From Paludibacterium paludis (GTDB lineage Bacteria; Pseudomonadota; Gammaproteobacteria; Burkholderiales; Chromobacteriaceae): DNA of 64,000 nucleotides. The translations under genes and the position numbers were made by a program. The stretch's first letter is position 1; the number at the start of each line of letters is the position of its first letter. The stretch lies in contig NZ_CP069161.1 in the NCBI RefSeq assembly GCF_018802605.1, forward strand, positions 3,968,001 to 4,032,000. The letters run 5' to 3'. Below, piece by piece: positions 1-8,438 of this stretch. The notes beneath the pieces are model-generated. The model did no database searches, was not told where the DNA came from, and saw nothing but the letters and a program-made list of their open reading frames with translations.

Positions 1-1
1 G

Positions 2-388
2 CGCCAGCTCGCCGAACGCACGGCTCACGCCACACGCGACATCACCGCCCTGATCGGCGCCATCCATCAGGATACCGCCTGCGCGGTCGAAGATATTCGC
101 AGCACGGCGGCGGCGGTGGCCGAAGGCGAGCGCCTCGGTCGGGAATCGGCGGACAGTATCGGCACGGTCGAGGCGGCGATGCGTGAAATCGCGGCCGCGA
201 TGAACGCGATTTCACTGTCGACGCGCGAGCAGCACGAAGCCAGCGTCCAGCTCGCCCAGAGCACCGAAACCATCAACAATCAGGTGCAATCCAACGATGA
301 GCTGCTGCAGCGGCTGTTCGCCGCCTTGCAACAACTGTCCAGGGAAGCGGGAGACATGGAGGCCGAACTCGAGCGCTTCAAGTTGTAA
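2..388 (+). CDS. Methyl-accepting chemotaxis protein, C-terminal end (partial)
   Basis: The reading frame is already open at the left edge, so only the last 128 residues are present. The visible part is an uninterrupted Ala/Gln/Glu-rich amphipathic helix with heptad spacing, ending EAELERFKL. It contains segments such as AMREIAAAMNAIS and STREQHEASVQLAQS, typical of the descending helix of the MCP cytoplasmic signalling hairpin (PF00015). In this family the hairpin transmits ligand state to CheA/CheW. The sensor domain and the CheA-contact tip lie outside the window, so the ligand cannot be inferred. No C-terminal CheR/CheB pentapeptide of the NWETF type is seen. It ends 72 bases before proA. 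Confidence 0.85.
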   Translation, partial: RQLAERTAHATRDITALIGAIHQDTACAVEDIRSTAAAVAEGERLGRESADSIGTVEAAMREIAAAMNAISLSTREQHEASVQLAQSTETINNQVQSNDELLQRLFAALQQLSREAGDMEAELERFKL

Positions 389-460
389 CGCGGCATTGTC
401 TTTTGCCGGAATGGTCGGTTAAGCTGAAATCATTACAGTATCCGCTGCGCGATTACCGCC

Positions 461-1726
461 ATGAACATCGAGATCAAAGAGTATATGCACCGGCTGGGCT
501 CGGCCGCGCGCAAGGCCGGCCACGCGCTGGCAAGGGCCGACACCCGTCAGAAAAACATGGCGCTGAACGCCATCGCCTCGTTCATCGAGCGCGATGTCGA
601 CGCTCTGCTCGAAGCCAACGCAAAGGATCTCGCCGCGGCCGAAGCGGCCGGGCTGGATGCCGCGCTGACCGACCGCCTGCGCCTGACCGCCGCGACGGTC
701 GCCCAAATGGCCGAAGGTGTCCGCCAGGTCGCCGCCCTGCCCGATCCGGTTGGTGAAATGAGCGATTTTTCCTATCGGCCGTCAGGTATCCAGGTCGGCA
801 AGATGCGCGTGCCGCTCGGCGTCATCGGCATCATCTACGAGTCACGTCCCAATGTGACGGCGGACGCCGCCGCCCTGTGCCTCAAATCCGGCAACGCCAC
901 CATCCTGCGCGGCGGCTCGGAAGCCTTCCACAGCAACCAGGCCATCGCCCGCTGCGTGCATGAAGGACTGCGCTTCGCCGATCTTCCGCCCGCGGCCGTG
1001 CAGGTCGTGGAAACCACCGACCGCGCGGCGGTCGGCGAGCTGATCACACTATCGGAATTTGTGGACGTCATCGTACCGCGCGGCGGCAAGGGACTGATCG
1101 AGCGCATCAGCCGGGAAGCCCGTGTACCGGTCATCAAACACCTTGACGGCAACTGCCATGTTTTCATCGATGACGCCGCCAATCCAGACAAGGCGCTCGC
1201 TATCGCGGTCAACGCCAAGACACACCGCTACGGCACCTGCAACACCATGGAAACGCTGCTGGTGCACGAAGCCTTCGCCAATTACATTTTGCCCGAACTG
1301 GCCGAGCGATTCGCCGCCAAAGGGGTTGAACTCAGAGGGTGCGGACGCACGCGCGCCATCCTCGGCGACCGCGTCGCGGAAGCCGGCGAAGAGGACTGGA
1401 GCACGGAGTACCTCGCGCCGATCCTCGCCATCCGGGTGGTCAAGGGACTGGACGAAGCCATCGCGCACATCAATCACTACGGCAGCCACCATACCGATGC
1501 GATCGTCACCGAGGATTACTCGCGCGCGCGCCGTTTCCTGCGCGAAGTCGACTCCTCGAGCGTGATGGTCAACGCCAGCACGCGCTTCGCCGACGGGTTC
1601 GAGTACGGACTGGGCGCGGAGATCGGCATTTCCACCGACAAAATCCATGCGCGCGGTCCCGTCGGTCTCAAGGGACTGACCAGTGAAAAATGGGTCGTGC
1701 TCGGAGAGGGTCAGATCCGCGAGTGA
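461..1726 (+). CDS. proA: Gamma-glutamyl phosphate reductase
   Basis: This is the second step of proline synthesis: NADPH-dependent reduction of L-glutamyl 5-phosphate to glutamate 5-semialdehyde in the cytoplasm. The 421-residue protein has the normal length for the family (aldehyde dehydrogenase superfamily). The motif [12 protein letters not shown] (about residues 126-137) and the catalytic-cysteine motif [10 protein letters not shown] (Cys260) are both intact, as is a C-terminal [12 protein letters not shown] signature. proB is not adjacent. Transcription should end at the strong hairpin 15 bases past the stop codon. Confidence 0.97.
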   Translation: MNIEIKEYMHRLGSAARKAGHALARADTRQKNMALNAIASFIERDVDALLEANAKDLAAAEAAGLDAALTDRLRLTAATVAQMAEGVRQVAALPDPVGEMSDFSYRPSGIQVGKMRVPLGVIGIIYESRPNVTADAAALCLKSGNATILRGGSEAFHSNQAIARCVHEGLRFADLPPAAVQVVETTDRAAVGELITLSEFVDVIVPRGGKGLIERISREARVPVIKHLDGNCHVFIDDAANPDKALAIAVNAKTHRYGTCNTMETLLVHEAFANYILPELAERFAAKGVELRGCGRTRAILGDRVAEAGEEDWSTEYLAPILAIRVVKGLDEAIAHINHYGSHHTDAIVTEDYSRARRFLREVDSSSVMVNASTRFADGFEYGLGAEIGISTDKIHARGPVGLKGLTSEKWVVLGEGQIRE

Positions 1727-1740
1727 ACCGGATGACACGC

Positions 1741-1775
1741 ACGCCTGTGGACAGTTTTTCCACAGGCGTTTTTTT
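1741..1775 (+). terminator. Rho-independent terminator of proA
   Basis: An 11-bp perfect stem (arms 1741-1751 and 1759-1769) with a 7-base loop is followed by a run of T to 1775. It starts 15 bases after the proA stop. The right arm and loop also spell a TTTTCCACA word, so the hairpin overlaps the first DnaA-box-like site of the spacer. Confidence 0.85.
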
Positions 1776-1930
1776 GTGGATTTCGTGGATAAAATGTATA
1801 CAAATTGTGGATAAGTTATTTACTTCTGTTGTAACTTGACGCTTGAAAACAAAAAAACCTGTGGATAATCATCAACTGACGACAGACAACGGTGGACACT
1901 GTGCAAAACCCCTGAATAAGCTGTGAATAT
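1756..1930. other. AT-rich spacer with a cluster of DnaA-box-like 9-mers
   Basis: No gene is seen between 1727 and 2142. The spacer is much richer in A+T than its neighbours. It contains two perfect copies of TGTGGATAA (1806-1814, 1860-1868; the minus-strand reading is TTATCCACA, the DnaA consensus), plus TTTTCCACA (1756-1764), CGTGGATAA (1784-1792), TGTGCAAAA (1900-1908) and a weaker TGTGAATAT (1922-1930). Such clusters occur at origins and at DnaA-regulated or DnaA-titrating loci. dnaA, dnaN and rpmH are not nearby, so an origin is only a possibility. Confidence 0.45.
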
Positions 1931-2110
1931 CTCAAAAACATAAACAGATCACCCCTTGCCTTACCATCCGAATAAATGAAACTCGCCCACGAAAAAGTGC
2001 TCCTCGCGGGATTTTTTTTCTGGTAAAGCAGCAGGATTTTGCATACAAAGTAGATGTGAATGTTCCTCACAATCCGGGATGTTCATTGGCACCCCCGCAG
2101 CCATTTTTTT

Positions 2111-2137
2111 GCCCACCTGTCGTGGGCATTTTCTTTT
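2111..2137 (+). terminator. Plus-strand hairpin with T tail in front of tlyA's 3' end
   Basis: The stem GCCCAC / GTGGGC (2111-2116 and 2122-2127, loop CTGTC) is followed by TTTTCTTTT on the plus strand. Read on the minus strand, the hairpin is followed by A residues, so it would not serve tlyA, whose stop lies just beyond it. It may catch read-through from proA, or end a short transcript that starts in the AT-rich spacer. Confidence 0.5.
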
Positions 2138-2142
2138 GCGCG

Positions 2143-2907
2143 TCAGGATCCGTCGCGCCGGGCGAACACAAAGAACTCCCGGTTTCCGTCCCCGCCCAGA
2201 ATCGGGCTGTCGAACCAGTCAAGCAATGTCATGCCTTCATCGGCAAGCAACGCGCCGATCTTGTCGCGGACCCTGTCGTACCAGCGCGGATCCTTGACGA
2301 TCCCGCCCTTGCCGAGCCCCTCGCGGCCGACTTCGAACTGCGGCTTGACCAACGACAGCAGATACCCCCCCGGCGCCAGCAGCGGCAACGCGGAGGGCAA
2401 CACCAGCGTGAGCGAAATGAACGAGACATCGCAAACAATGACATCGAACGGCAGGCCGTCGTTGGCGGCGAACAATGCCTCTCGGTCAAGCGCCCTTCCG
2501 TTCACGCCTTCGAAATAACGCACACGCGGGTCGGCCGCCAGACGCGCGGCCAATTGCCCGTGCCCGACATCCACGCCCACCACGCGCAACGCCCCTTCCT
2601 GCAGCAGGCAGTCGGTGAAACCGCCGGTGGACTGGCCGATGTCCAGCGCGCGAAGGCCCCGCACATCCAGTGCGCTTTTCCCGAGGGCGCCGGCCATCTT
2701 CAGGCCGCCGCGGCACACGAAGCGGTCGGAAGGATCGGGCGCCACCACCAACCGGGCAGACTCGGCCAGCTTCTGGCTGACCTTGGCGACCGGCAGAAGG
2801 CGGACGCCATCGTCGATGGCGACCCGCCCGGCCTCCACCATATGCTGAGCGGCCGTGCGCGACGGAGCCAGACCCTGCGCGACAAGAAGAAGATCGACCC
2901 GAACCAT
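2143..2907 (-). CDS. tlyA: TlyA family rRNA 2'-O-methyltransferase / hemolysin A homologue
   Basis: The predicted protein has an N-terminal S4 RNA-binding domain (from MVRVDLLLVAQG to about residue 60) followed by an FtsJ-type SAM methyltransferase domain with ALDIGQSTGGFTDCLL as the SAM loop, VDVGHGQL, and the KPQFEVGREGLGKGGIVKD block. TlyA proteins 2'-O-methylate cytidines in rRNA; the name hemolysin is historical. I place the start at 2907 because the S4 domain begins there and the frame extending to 2982 adds residues unlike the family. It diverges from yceH. Exact rRNA targets cannot be read from the sequence. Confidence 0.9.
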   Translation of the reverse strand: MVRVDLLLVAQGLAPSRTAAQHMVEAGRVAIDDGVRLLPVAKVSQKLAESARLVVAPDPSDRFVCRGGLKMAGALGKSALDVRGLRALDIGQSTGGFTDCLLQEGALRVVGVDVGHGQLAARLAADPRVRYFEGVNGRALDREALFAANDGLPFDVIVCDVSFISLTLVLPSALPLLAPGGYLLSLVKPQFEVGREGLGKGGIVKDPRWYDRVRDKIGALLADEGMTLLDWFDSPILGGDGNREFFVFARRDGS

Positions 2908-3052
2908 GCGAGAAATCCGTGAAAGACAGTCAAGGGCGACAGGGTGGCGAGCGTGCCCGGCCCTGTCAAGCTTCCGGCGCAATATCCACCGGAATGCACC
3001 GCCCTGAGCGATAATGAGCTCATCGTAACACTGTCGGTATGGAGTCGTGCGA

Positions 3053-3697
3053 ATGGAAACCTATCAGTTGGACCCGGTGGAAATCCGGGTTCTCGGCGCC
3101 CTTGTCGAAAAGCAGGCGCTCACCCCGGATGCTTATCCGATTACGTTGAATGGCCTGCTTGGAGCCTGCAACCAGCTCACCAGCCGCGATCCGGTGATGC
3201 AACTTGACGAAACGGATGTCGCGCGCGCACTCGACAGCCTGATCCAGCGCCGTCTCGCCGCCGAACGTCTGCCCGCCGGCAGCCGCGTCGCAAAATACGA
3301 GCACCGCTTGCCCTACGAATGGAACATTGATGGCGCGCGGCTCGCCGCGCTCGCGCTGCTGGCGCTGCGCGGCGCGCAGACCGCCGCCGAGATTCGCGCC
3401 CGCTCGGGCCGGATTTACGCATTCGGCGGCGTCGAAGAAGTGGAAACCGCGCTCAATGCGCTGGCCGACAAATATCCGCCGCTGACCTTGAAGCTCGAGA
3501 GGGCGCCGGGCGAACGCGAAGCGCGCTGGGTGCACTGCCTCGGCGACGCGCCCGAGGCTCCCGAAGCGCTCCGGGCAGCCGACACCGGACGGGAAACGCT
3601 CGAAGCGCGCGTCGCCGCTCTGGAAGCGCAAGTGGCGAGACTCTCCGAGCAACTGGCTCGACTGTCCGCTCAGGAAGGGTCGAACAGCGTTCTGTAG
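3053..3697 (+). CDS. yceH: YceH / DUF480 family protein
   Basis: The predicted protein has 214 residues and matches the UPF0502/YceH family: it opens with LDPVEIRVLGALVEKQ, then TPDAYPITLNGLLGACNQ and SRDPV, two tandem winged-helix domains. A Leu/Ala coiled coil with heptads (VAALEAQVARLSEQLARL) closes the protein. The molecular function of the family is not established. The ATG at 3053 is preceded by GGAG at 3041-3044; an in-frame GTG at 3047 is too close to that site. Its last 28 bases overlap the 3' end of the convergent peptidase gene. Confidence 0.9.
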   Translation: METYQLDPVEIRVLGALVEKQALTPDAYPITLNGLLGACNQLTSRDPVMQLDETDVARALDSLIQRRLAAERLPAGSRVAKYEHRLPYEWNIDGARLAALALLALRGAQTAAEIRARSGRIYAFGGVEEVETALNALADKYPPLTLKLERAPGEREARWVHCLGDAPEAPEALRAADTGRETLEARVAALEAQVARLSEQLARLSAQEGSNSVL

Positions 3698-5700
3698 AGA
3701 AACACCAGCACCCGGGCAAGATCGGCCGCGGTCGCTTCCTGTCCGGCGTTGCCGCCATGGCCGCCGTCGCGCGTCTCGAAGAACAGCACGTCGGCTCCCG
3801 CTTCTTCGAGCCGCGCCGCCATCTTGCGGGCATGGGCCGGATGCACGCGGTCATCCTGCGCGCTCGTGGTCAGGAACACCGAAGGGTAACCGGCCGCGTT
3901 GTCGCTGACATGGTGATAAGGCGAATAGGCGGCCAGCGCCGCCCGGTCGCCCGCCTCGTCCGGATCACCGTACTCGTCGACCCAGCTGGCCCCGGCAAGC
4001 AGCCGGGTGTAGCGCAACATGTCGGTGAGCGGCACCTCGCAGACCACGGCGCGGAACAGCTCGGGATGGCGCACCAGCGACGCGGCGACCAACAGTCCGC
4101 CATTGCTGCCGCCCTCGATCGCCAGATGGCGGGCATCGGTCACGCCGCGGGCGGCAAGATCCCGCGCCACCGCGGCAAAATCCTCGAACGATACCGGCTT
4201 GTTCACCCCCTGCGCGGCCTGGTGCCAGGCAGGACCGAATTCACCGCCGCCACGGATGTTGGCCACCACGAAGGCCCCGCCCTTCTCCAGCCAGTGCGGG
4301 CCGAAGTTTTCCACATAGTAGGGCAGCATCGGCACTTCGAAGCCCCCGTAGCCATACAGCAGGGTTGGCAGGGGCACACCCGCCTCGCGCTGCCTGGGCA
4401 TCACGATGAAATAGGGTATCGCGGTGCCGTCATCGGCCACGGCGTGCCACTGCTCGCAAACAAAGGGGGCCGCGTCGAAAGCGGCGGGCTGGGAGCGCAG
4501 ACACTGCGGCGCATCGTCGCCGATCTGCAACCGATAAAGACCTGATGGCACCAGAAAATCGCAATAGCTGTAATACAGCGCGTCGCTGTTCCACGGCTGA
4601 TCGACGAACTCGATCACGCCATGTTCGGGCGTGGGCAGCGCGAAGCCTTGCCAGCGCCCTTCAACCCGGCGAAACCCGACAAGCCGGCTTTGCACGTTGG
4701 AGAGCAGGTTGACGACAATCGCCGAGCGCGTGGTTTCGACACTTTCGACCGAACTGTGCGCATCCGGCGCGATCAGGCACTGTACCCGGTGCCGGCCCTC
4801 CCGCAGCGCCTCGCCCTCCACCGCCAGAAGACTGCCCGGGGCGAATCGTTGGCCATCGGCCTGCCAATGCTCGGCCAGCTTGATGATCAGATCGCCATCG
4901 ATCCAGGCCAGCACCTCGGCGCGCCCGGGCAGCGGCAGAAACACCGGCTCGCCCGAATCGACGATCCGCGCATGGCGCCGCGCGTAGAAACTGTCGGAAA
5001 CTTCGAGCATATCCCAATGCCCCCGCTCGGGGCACAGAAAACGCCAGGCCGCCACCATCATGCTGTCGGCGGGCGCCTGGAACAGGCATTCGGGCGCCTC
5101 TCCCCGCCGCGCACGCCACACCGTGGCCGGATAACCGGCCCCGGTCAGCTCCGCCCCTTCCCAGCCAGGGCAGACCAGCAAGGTGTCGCGATCCTGCCAG
5201 GCGATATGGCTTTTGCCCAAAGGAAAGGCGAAGCCATCGTCCACGAAACGGCCTTCGCCCAGATGGTATTCGCGGGTGACCGTCGCATCGGAGCCGCCCG
5301 GGGTCAGCGACACCAGACACAATTCGGGCTCCAGCGTGTAGTGCGACACCCCCTCCAGATACCAGTCCGCGCCCTCATCATGGGCGATGGCGTCGATATC
5401 CAGCACCGTATGCCAGTCCTGGCGCCCTTCCCGGTACGACGCTGGCCGGATCCGCCGGTACACGCCGCGCGGCTGCGTCTCGTCCTGGTGGAAGTTGTAG
5501 AGCCAGCCGTCGTGCTCGCTGACATAGGGAATCTGCCGGGTGTCGCGCAGGTTGGCGAGGATGGCGCGCTTGAGTTCCGGAAAACGCGCGTCCCCTTCCA
5601 GCGCCGCGCGCGCGCGTTCGTTGCGCTCCCCGACCCAGGCGCGGGCATCCGCGCCATCGAGGGATTCAAGCCACTGGTAAGGATCGGCCGTACGGGTCAT
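3670..5700 (-). CDS. Prolyl oligopeptidase family serine peptidase (S9A)
   Basis: The product is a 676-residue cytoplasmic-type peptidase without a signal peptide. It starts with DPYQWLESLDG, typical of S9A enzymes, and has a long beta-propeller region (about 70-400) that gates access to small peptides. A C-terminal alpha/beta-hydrolase domain carries GGSNGG (nucleophile Ser532), the QDDRV aspartate region (616-617) and GGHGG (His648). The start is set at 5700, where GGGAG lies 9 bases upstream; an ATG at 5706 is too close to that site. An open frame continues upstream to 6834, but that part is antiparallel noise over the aldolase gene. The 3' end overlaps yceH by 28 bases. Confidence 0.93.
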   Translation of the reverse strand: MTRTADPYQWLESLDGADARAWVGERNERARAALEGDARFPELKRAILANLRDTRQIPYVSEHDGWLYNFHQDETQPRGVYRRIRPASYREGRQDWHTVLDIDAIAHDEGADWYLEGVSHYTLEPELCLVSLTPGGSDATVTREYHLGEGRFVDDGFAFPLGKSHIAWQDRDTLLVCPGWEGAELTGAGYPATVWRARRGEAPECLFQAPADSMMVAAWRFLCPERGHWDMLEVSDSFYARRHARIVDSGEPVFLPLPGRAEVLAWIDGDLIIKLAEHWQADGQRFAPGSLLAVEGEALREGRHRVQCLIAPDAHSSVESVETTRSAIVVNLLSNVQSRLVGFRRVEGRWQGFALPTPEHGVIEFVDQPWNSDALYYSYCDFLVPSGLYRLQIGDDAPQCLRSQPAAFDAAPFVCEQWHAVADDGTAIPYFIVMPRQREAGVPLPTLLYGYGGFEVPMLPYYVENFGPHWLEKGGAFVVANIRGGGEFGPAWHQAAQGVNKPVSFEDFAAVARDLAARGVTDARHLAIEGGSNGGLLVAASLVRHPELFRAVVCEVPLTDMLRYTRLLAGASWVDEYGDPDEAGDRAALAAYSPYHHVSDNAAGYPSVFLTTSAQDDRVHPAHARKMAARLEEAGADVLFFETRDGGHGGNAGQEATAADLARVLVFLYRTLFDPS

Positions 5701-5750
5701 GGGCATGGTCTCCCGGAAAAAAGGAGCAAGAGTACCACGAGCCCGCCGTC

Positions 5751-6776
5751 TCAGAGCACGGAACGCAACGCGCCAAGCAGGGTTTCCAAGCCCGCACGGT
5801 CGACATCGTGATGGGTGACGATGCGCATCCGGCGGTTTTCCGGGGGATTGGCCTTGATGCCGGCCGTCTCGAGGGCCGCCATCAGGCGCGCGGTATCCAG
5901 CGACGCCGGCACGCCGAACCACACCATATTGATATCGACGGCGGCCGGATCGACCTCGAAACCCGGCAATTGGGCGAGCCGCCCGGCGAGCCAGCGCGCG
6001 TTCTCGTGATCTTCGTCGAGCCGCCGGCTCATCACCGACAGGGCAAGACGTCCCGGAGCGGCGAGCACCCCGGCTTGGCGCATGCCGCCTCCGAGCAGCT
6101 TGCGGTGGCGCCGTGCCCGTTCGATGAAGTCGCGACGGCCCGCGAGCAGCGACCCGGCCGGCGCGCACAACCCCTTGGACAGGCAGAACATCACGCTGTC
6201 GGCCTCGGCGGCGATCGCGGCCGCCTCCACCTTGAGGCGGCTTGCCGCATTGAAAATCCGCGCGCCATCCAGATGCACCGGCACGCCGTGCCCGCGGGCC
6301 AGCTCGGCGACTTCCCGCATGGCCGCCAGCGGAATCACGCGGCCATTGGAGTGGGCGTTCTCCAGGCAGATCAGCGTGGTGCGCGGGCAGTGGATATCGT
6401 CGCCGGTGCGAATGCGGCGCCGGATCGCCTCGGCGTCGAGCACGCCAAGCCGGCTCTCCACGGTACGCAACTGCACGCCGGCCAGCACCGCGGCGCCCCC
6501 CGTTTCGTGCCAGACGATATGGCAGTCGTCGCCGAGAATCACTTCGTCGCCGCGCCGGCAATGCGTCATCAGCGCCAGCTGATTGCCCATGGTTCCTGTC
6601 GGCACAAAGAGCGCCGCTTCCTTGCCGAGGCGCTCGGCGGCTTCCCGCTCCAGCGCATTGACCTCGGGGTCGTCCCCGTACACATCGTCGCCGACCTCGG
6701 CGCGAAGCATGGCCTCGCGCATCCGCTCGGTGGGACGGGTTACCGTATCGCTGCGCACATCGATCCAGGATTGCAT
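5751..6776 (-). CDS. ltaE: Low-specificity L-threonine aldolase
   Basis: This PLP enzyme cleaves L-threonine or L-allo-threonine to glycine and acetaldehyde. The predicted protein has 341 residues with IDVRSDTVTRPT at the N-terminus, PTGTMGNQLA, HLDGARIFNA, and the PLP-lysine motif FCLSKGLCAPAG (Lys201). The start at 6776 follows AAAGGAG at a good distance; upstream in-frame codons lack family similarity. It lies 50 bases upstream of the peptidase gene in the same direction, so the two are probably co-transcribed. Confidence 0.93.
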   Translation of the reverse strand: MQSWIDVRSDTVTRPTERMREAMLRAEVGDDVYGDDPEVNALEREAAERLGKEAALFVPTGTMGNQLALMTHCRRGDEVILGDDCHIVWHETGGAAVLAGVQLRTVESRLGVLDAEAIRRRIRTGDDIHCPRTTLICLENAHSNGRVIPLAAMREVAELARGHGVPVHLDGARIFNAASRLKVEAAAIAAEADSVMFCLSKGLCAPAGSLLAGRRDFIERARRHRKLLGGGMRQAGVLAAPGRLALSVMSRRLDEDHENARWLAGRLAQLPGFEVDPAAVDINMVWFGVPASLDTARLMAALETAGIKANPPENRRMRIVTHHDVDRAGLETLLGALRSVL

Positions 6777-6884
6777 GGGACTCCTTTGTTCTGAGAGGGC
6801 GGAAATGGCAGCGGCGACCTCGTGGTCGCCGCATTGCATGATCAGGTCATGTCGGATGATGCCAGCCGGACCGGCTGATCAACA

Positions 6885-6912
6885 AGTCCGGGAACTGGCC
6901 TTTCCGGGACTA
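6885..6912 (-). terminator. Hairpin after the small Cys-pair gene
   Basis: On the minus strand, a 10-bp stem with one central mismatch (AGTCCCGGAA paired with TTCCCGGACT, loop GGCCAG) begins inside the stop codon of the gene ending at 6910 and is followed by TTGTTG. It separates that gene from ltaE. The T tail is imperfect, so this is only a likely terminator. Confidence 0.45.
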
Positions 6913-7137
6913 TCGGACCCGATACGCCGCCTTGATCGCGTCAACGCGCCGTTCGGCCTGCAGCATGGCCCCCGGCGACATCGCGATGGGCGAGCCGCAC
7001 TGGCAATGGACGGATCTGTCGGGGATGAGGGTTTTCATGTGAAGACGGGTTTCCCGCCCGCAATCGGAGCAGGCAATCACCAAAGTGGCGTTGTAGTGCT
7101 TATCCAGATCGATATCGAATCGAGGTTGCTGCTTCAT
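6910..7137 (-). CDS. Small hypothetical protein with Cys pairs
   Basis: The product is 75 residues long. It carries CSDC (Cys23, Cys26) and CQC (Cys45, Cys47), a spacing that would suit one zinc site, and an N-terminal patch beginning MKQQPRFDIDLDKHYN. GGGAG lies about 7 bases before the ATG. Its own hairpin follows the stop. I do not recognise a family. The layout resembles small zinc-ribbon proteins, but no function can be given. Confidence 0.7.
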   Translation of the reverse strand: MKQQPRFDIDLDKHYNATLVIACSDCGRETRLHMKTLIPDRSVHCQCGSPIAMSPGAMLQAERRVDAIKAAYRVR

Positions 7138-7326
7138 CGGTCAACTCCCTATTCAGAAACAACGACTTTCCCCCGGCTCGGCCGAAGCGGCCGATCAGTT
7201 GGCCAGACCAGATTACCCCTCCCCACCGGCCCCCACAACCGGGGCATTCATCAATACGTCACATTAGGCACAAAGCAACAATACCAAAGTCATAAATCCA
7301 GTCCCCTTGCGGGCTTGGCCTGCGTA

Positions 7327-8274
7327 TCATCCAAACCACAGCCCCGCCGCCAGCGCCAGCGGGTGCAGGTTCGCCGCGGCGATCGTCAGAATGATCGCCG
7401 GAGCCAGCCGCGCCGGCCGGTCGTGATCGCGCCATAGCCGGTATGCGGCTACCATGGTCAATGGCAGCGTCACCATGCCCGTGAGCGCCGCCACTGGCAG
7501 GATGCCGGCCTCTGTCGCGATGGCGAGCCAGCCGTACCCCGCGCCGGTCAACAGCGGATAACCCCAGCGCGCCGAGCGTGTCGGCAGACGCGCCACCCAG
7601 TGCCATTTGCCCGCCGCCCGGTCGGCGGCGCGATCGGGAAACTGATTGATATAGAGCAGCGCGGAAGCGAGGCAACCGACACTGATGCCACTGGCCAGCA
7701 CGGCCGGCGACAAAACGCCGCCTGCCAACGCGACCATGCCAAGGGGAATCAGCCAGAAGCACACCGCCACGGACACCTCTCCCAGACCGCGACTATTGAG
7801 TTTCAGAGGCTCCGCCGAATAGGCCCATCCCAAGCCGACGCCGGTCAGGCCGATGTAAAGCAGCGGCGCGCCGGCCACCGCGACCAGCGCGAGCCCACCG
7901 GCCGCGACCAGGCAAAACAGCAGCAGGGCGAGCCGCTTCATGCCGTCGCGCGACAACACGCCATTCTGAATGAAGCGGCTGCCGCCAGTGAACGGAAACA
8001 CCCGGTCCCGGTTCATCGCGTCGCAGCCATTGTCCTCGTCGGCCACATCATTGATCACATTCACCGCGGCATGCGTCAGCAAGGCCAGCATGCAGCCGGC
8101 CAGCAGCATCGGCAAAGCGGGCAGGAGCGACCGATGCGCGGCGGCGAGGCCCGGCCACAAGGCGCAAAACGTCAACGACAGGAAGGCGGGGCGCGTGGCG
8201 AGCCAGAACCGAAGCGGATGACGCGCCAGCCGCGCGTAGTCGCGCTCAGCGGATAGCGAGGGGGATGAACTCAT
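7327..8274 (-). CDS. UbiA family prenyltransferase (MenA-like)
   Basis: This is a polytopic membrane protein with roughly eight or nine hydrophobic stretches. The first Asp-rich motif is NDVADEDNGCD (about residues 75-85), the prenyl-diphosphate/Mg2+ site of the UbiA superfamily. It is followed by NRDRVFPFTGGSRFIQNG, which resembles MenA-type enzymes, and a later INQFPDRAADRAAGK matches the second Asp-rich site. Family members prenylate aromatic acceptors in quinone, heme or tocopherol pathways; the acceptor cannot be named here. I chose the ATG at 8274 because CGGAAG precedes it; an alternative start at 8292 adds six residues. No men or mqn gene is in the window. Confidence 0.82.
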   Translation of the reverse strand: MSSSPSLSAERDYARLARHPLRFWLATRPAFLSLTFCALWPGLAAAHRSLLPALPMLLAGCMLALLTHAAVNVINDVADEDNGCDAMNRDRVFPFTGGSRFIQNGVLSRDGMKRLALLLFCLVAAGGLALVAVAGAPLLYIGLTGVGLGWAYSAEPLKLNSRGLGEVSVAVCFWLIPLGMVALAGGVLSPAVLASGISVGCLASALLYINQFPDRAADRAAGKWHWVARLPTRSARWGYPLLTGAGYGWLAIATEAGILPVAALTGMVTLPLTMVAAYRLWRDHDRPARLAPAIILTIAAANLHPLALAAGLWFG

Positions 8275-8438
8275 GAGCTTCCGTTTCGTCATGACAAATG
8301 GACAACCCCAAGCGTAACACCGCGAACCCCATCAGGAACTGTGGATCATCAACAACGCCGTCAGGATGAAGACTTGGTACTCGCGGCCCGCATGCAGTAT
8401 CCTTCGCCGCTTCGACGATTCCATCCCGGTACTTCCCC

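Noticed and set aside
1727..2142. Declaring the spacer to be the chromosomal origin
   Set aside because: dnaA, dnaN and other usual origin neighbours are absent, and no skew calculation was possible from this window alone.
3670..6834. A single minus-strand open frame of more than 1000 codons over the peptidase and aldolase genes
   Set aside because: Only the part from 5700 down is peptidase; upstream it is an alternative frame of the aldolase gene with Arg/Gly-rich noise.
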